This document shows, one piece after another, positions 4,493 through 5,129 of a stretch of DNA of 5,129 nucleotides. Below the pieces are notes generated by a model. The model saw only the letters and a program-made list of their open reading frames with translations. It ran no database searches and had not been told where the DNA came from. The stretch lies in contig DATKDQ010000195.1 in the NCBI GenBank assembly GCA_035544635.1, positions 1 through 5,129 of the forward strand, in the 5' to 3' direction. The stretch is from DATAFT01 sp035544635 (lineage in GTDB: Bacteria > Acidobacteriota > Thermoanaerobaculia > Multivoradales > Multivoraceae). Positions within the stretch are counted from its first letter, which is position 1, and every line of letters begins with the position of its first letter. A program made the position numbers and the translations under genes.

Positions 4493-5129
4493 GTCGCCTC
4501 GCCAGTCGAACACCGCGACGTCGTCGATGCCAATCCACTCGGCGTCGCCGGGGACCTCGTCGACGACCGCGAGCACCGCCTCCCGGCCGATCAGACCGCG
4601 CACGCCCCAGACGATGCCCTGGAGTCGCCGCGTGTCCTGTCCCGACCACGAGCGGCGGGCCTCTCCGTCCACGCGCAGCTCGACGCGCGTGCCGGGTCCG
4701 CCGAAGTCGAACATCACGAACGACAGGCCCTCGCGCTCGATGCGGAACGGGAGGCTGCGCATCTCGACCGAGCCGCCGTCATCATCGAGCCCGCGCGACA
4801 GCGCCGCACGCCGTCCGACCAGCATGGGCAGACCGTGCTTCAGCGCCAGCGGCTCGAGGCGCGACGGTCCGGCCCCGAAGCCGGCCTCCCAGAACGGGCC
4901 GTAGCCCTCGAGGCCGCCCTCGTTCGCCGCGTCCTCCGCGGAGAACCCCTCGAAGTCGTCGATCAGCTCGAAGCGCTCGTAGCGCGCCGAGCGCACGTGG
5001 TCGGCCCCGAGCCAGCCGTCCTCGATGTCGGCGTCGTCGAGCTGCAGCACACCGACCTTGCCCTTCCAGCTCCACACCGGCCAGTAGACGTCGTGGAGGT
5101 GAAGGACGCGCCGGCCGTCGCCCTCCTGC
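4490..5129 (-). CDS. Unrecognised protein with tandem beta-sandwich-like repeat, C-terminal part
   Basis: The frame is open from the right edge to TAG 4492-4490, giving 212 visible residues. A GTG at 5077-5075 could serve as a start, but coding continues upstream without a break and includes part of a repeat, so the gene most likely begins beyond the window. Residues 53-209 resemble the carbohydrate-binding-like beta-sandwich often found at the end of GH32-type secreted enzymes: DDFEGF (57-62), an L-S-F-V-M-F-D-F-G-G strand (135-144), RVELRVDGE (148-156), SGQDTRRLQGIVWGVRGLIG (162-181) and WIGIDDV (198-204). Residues 14-45 align with 172-204, so the end of an earlier copy is present. No catalytic domain is visible and a signal peptide cannot be assessed. 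Similar modules usually occur in exported proteins; that and any sugar binding are inference. It converges on the hydrolase gene with a 177-bp gap. Confidence 0.65.
   Translation of the reverse strand, partial: QEGDGRRVLHLHDVYWPVWSWKGKVGVLQLDDADIEDGWLGADHVRSARYERFELIDDFEGFSAEDAANEGGLEGYGPFWEAGFGAGPSRLEPLALKHGLPMLVGRRAALSRGLDDDGGSVEMRSLPFRIEREGLSFVMFDFGGPGTRVELRVDGEARRSWSGQDTRRLQGIVWGVRGLIGREAVLAVVDEVPGDAEWIGIDDVAVFDWRGD

Noticed and set aside
4490..5077. Complete 195-residue gene starting at GTG 5077
   Set aside because: Coding continues upstream to the window edge and includes residues that align with the C-terminal repeat, so a start here would cut through a repeat copy.

Overview
The window comes from a GC-rich bacterium, roughly 70% G+C by eye with strong G/C preference at third codon positions. 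The tandem PilZ protein resembles the PilZ paralogues abundant in Myxococcota and former Deltaproteobacteria. Together with the leaderless-looking starts and low-complexity Ala/Gly/Pro tails, this suggests a myxobacterial or deltaproteobacterial-type genome, perhaps an environmental one. That placement is inference; no marker gene is present.

Layout from left to right. (1) At 1-330 (+) lies the 3' end of an MscS-family mechanosensitive channel gene. (2) At 201-980 (-) is a complete tandem PilZ-domain protein whose tail overlaps the channel tail by 130 bp, tail to tail. (3) A short divergent promoter region at 981-1083 holds a perfect 14-bp palindrome and -10-like boxes for both flanking genes. 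(4) At 1084-2262 (+) is pheA, a bifunctional chorismate mutase/prephenate dehydratase with a regulatory ACT domain. (5) At 2325-3533 (+) is lhgO, an FAD-dependent L-2-hydroxyglutarate oxidase/dehydrogenase. (6) At 3602-4312 (+) is a small alpha/beta-hydrolase of the KANL3/Tex30-like type, preceded by its own -10-like box. (7) A 177-bp convergent gap at 4313-4489 contains three inverted repeats: a lower-GC element with 13-bp arms, a GC-rich hairpin, and a 72-nt structure with 15-bp arms that can enclose two smaller hairpins. (8) At 4490-5129 (-) is the 3' part of an unrecognised protein with a beta-sandwich-like C-terminal domain and the end of a second copy upstream of it; it runs off the right edge.

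The three + strand genes lie in the same direction with gaps of 62 and 68 bp. pheA makes phenylpyruvate for phenylalanine synthesis. LhgO returns L-2-hydroxyglutarate, a metabolic side product, to 2-oxoglutarate. The hydrolase substrate is unknown. pheA and lhgO may be co-transcribed; the hydrolase probably has its own promoter. I see no defence system, CRISPR array, transposase, RNA gene or clear new pathway. The interesting material is in the intergenic structures, the shared promoter architecture, the overlapping gene tails and the internal repeat in the last gene.
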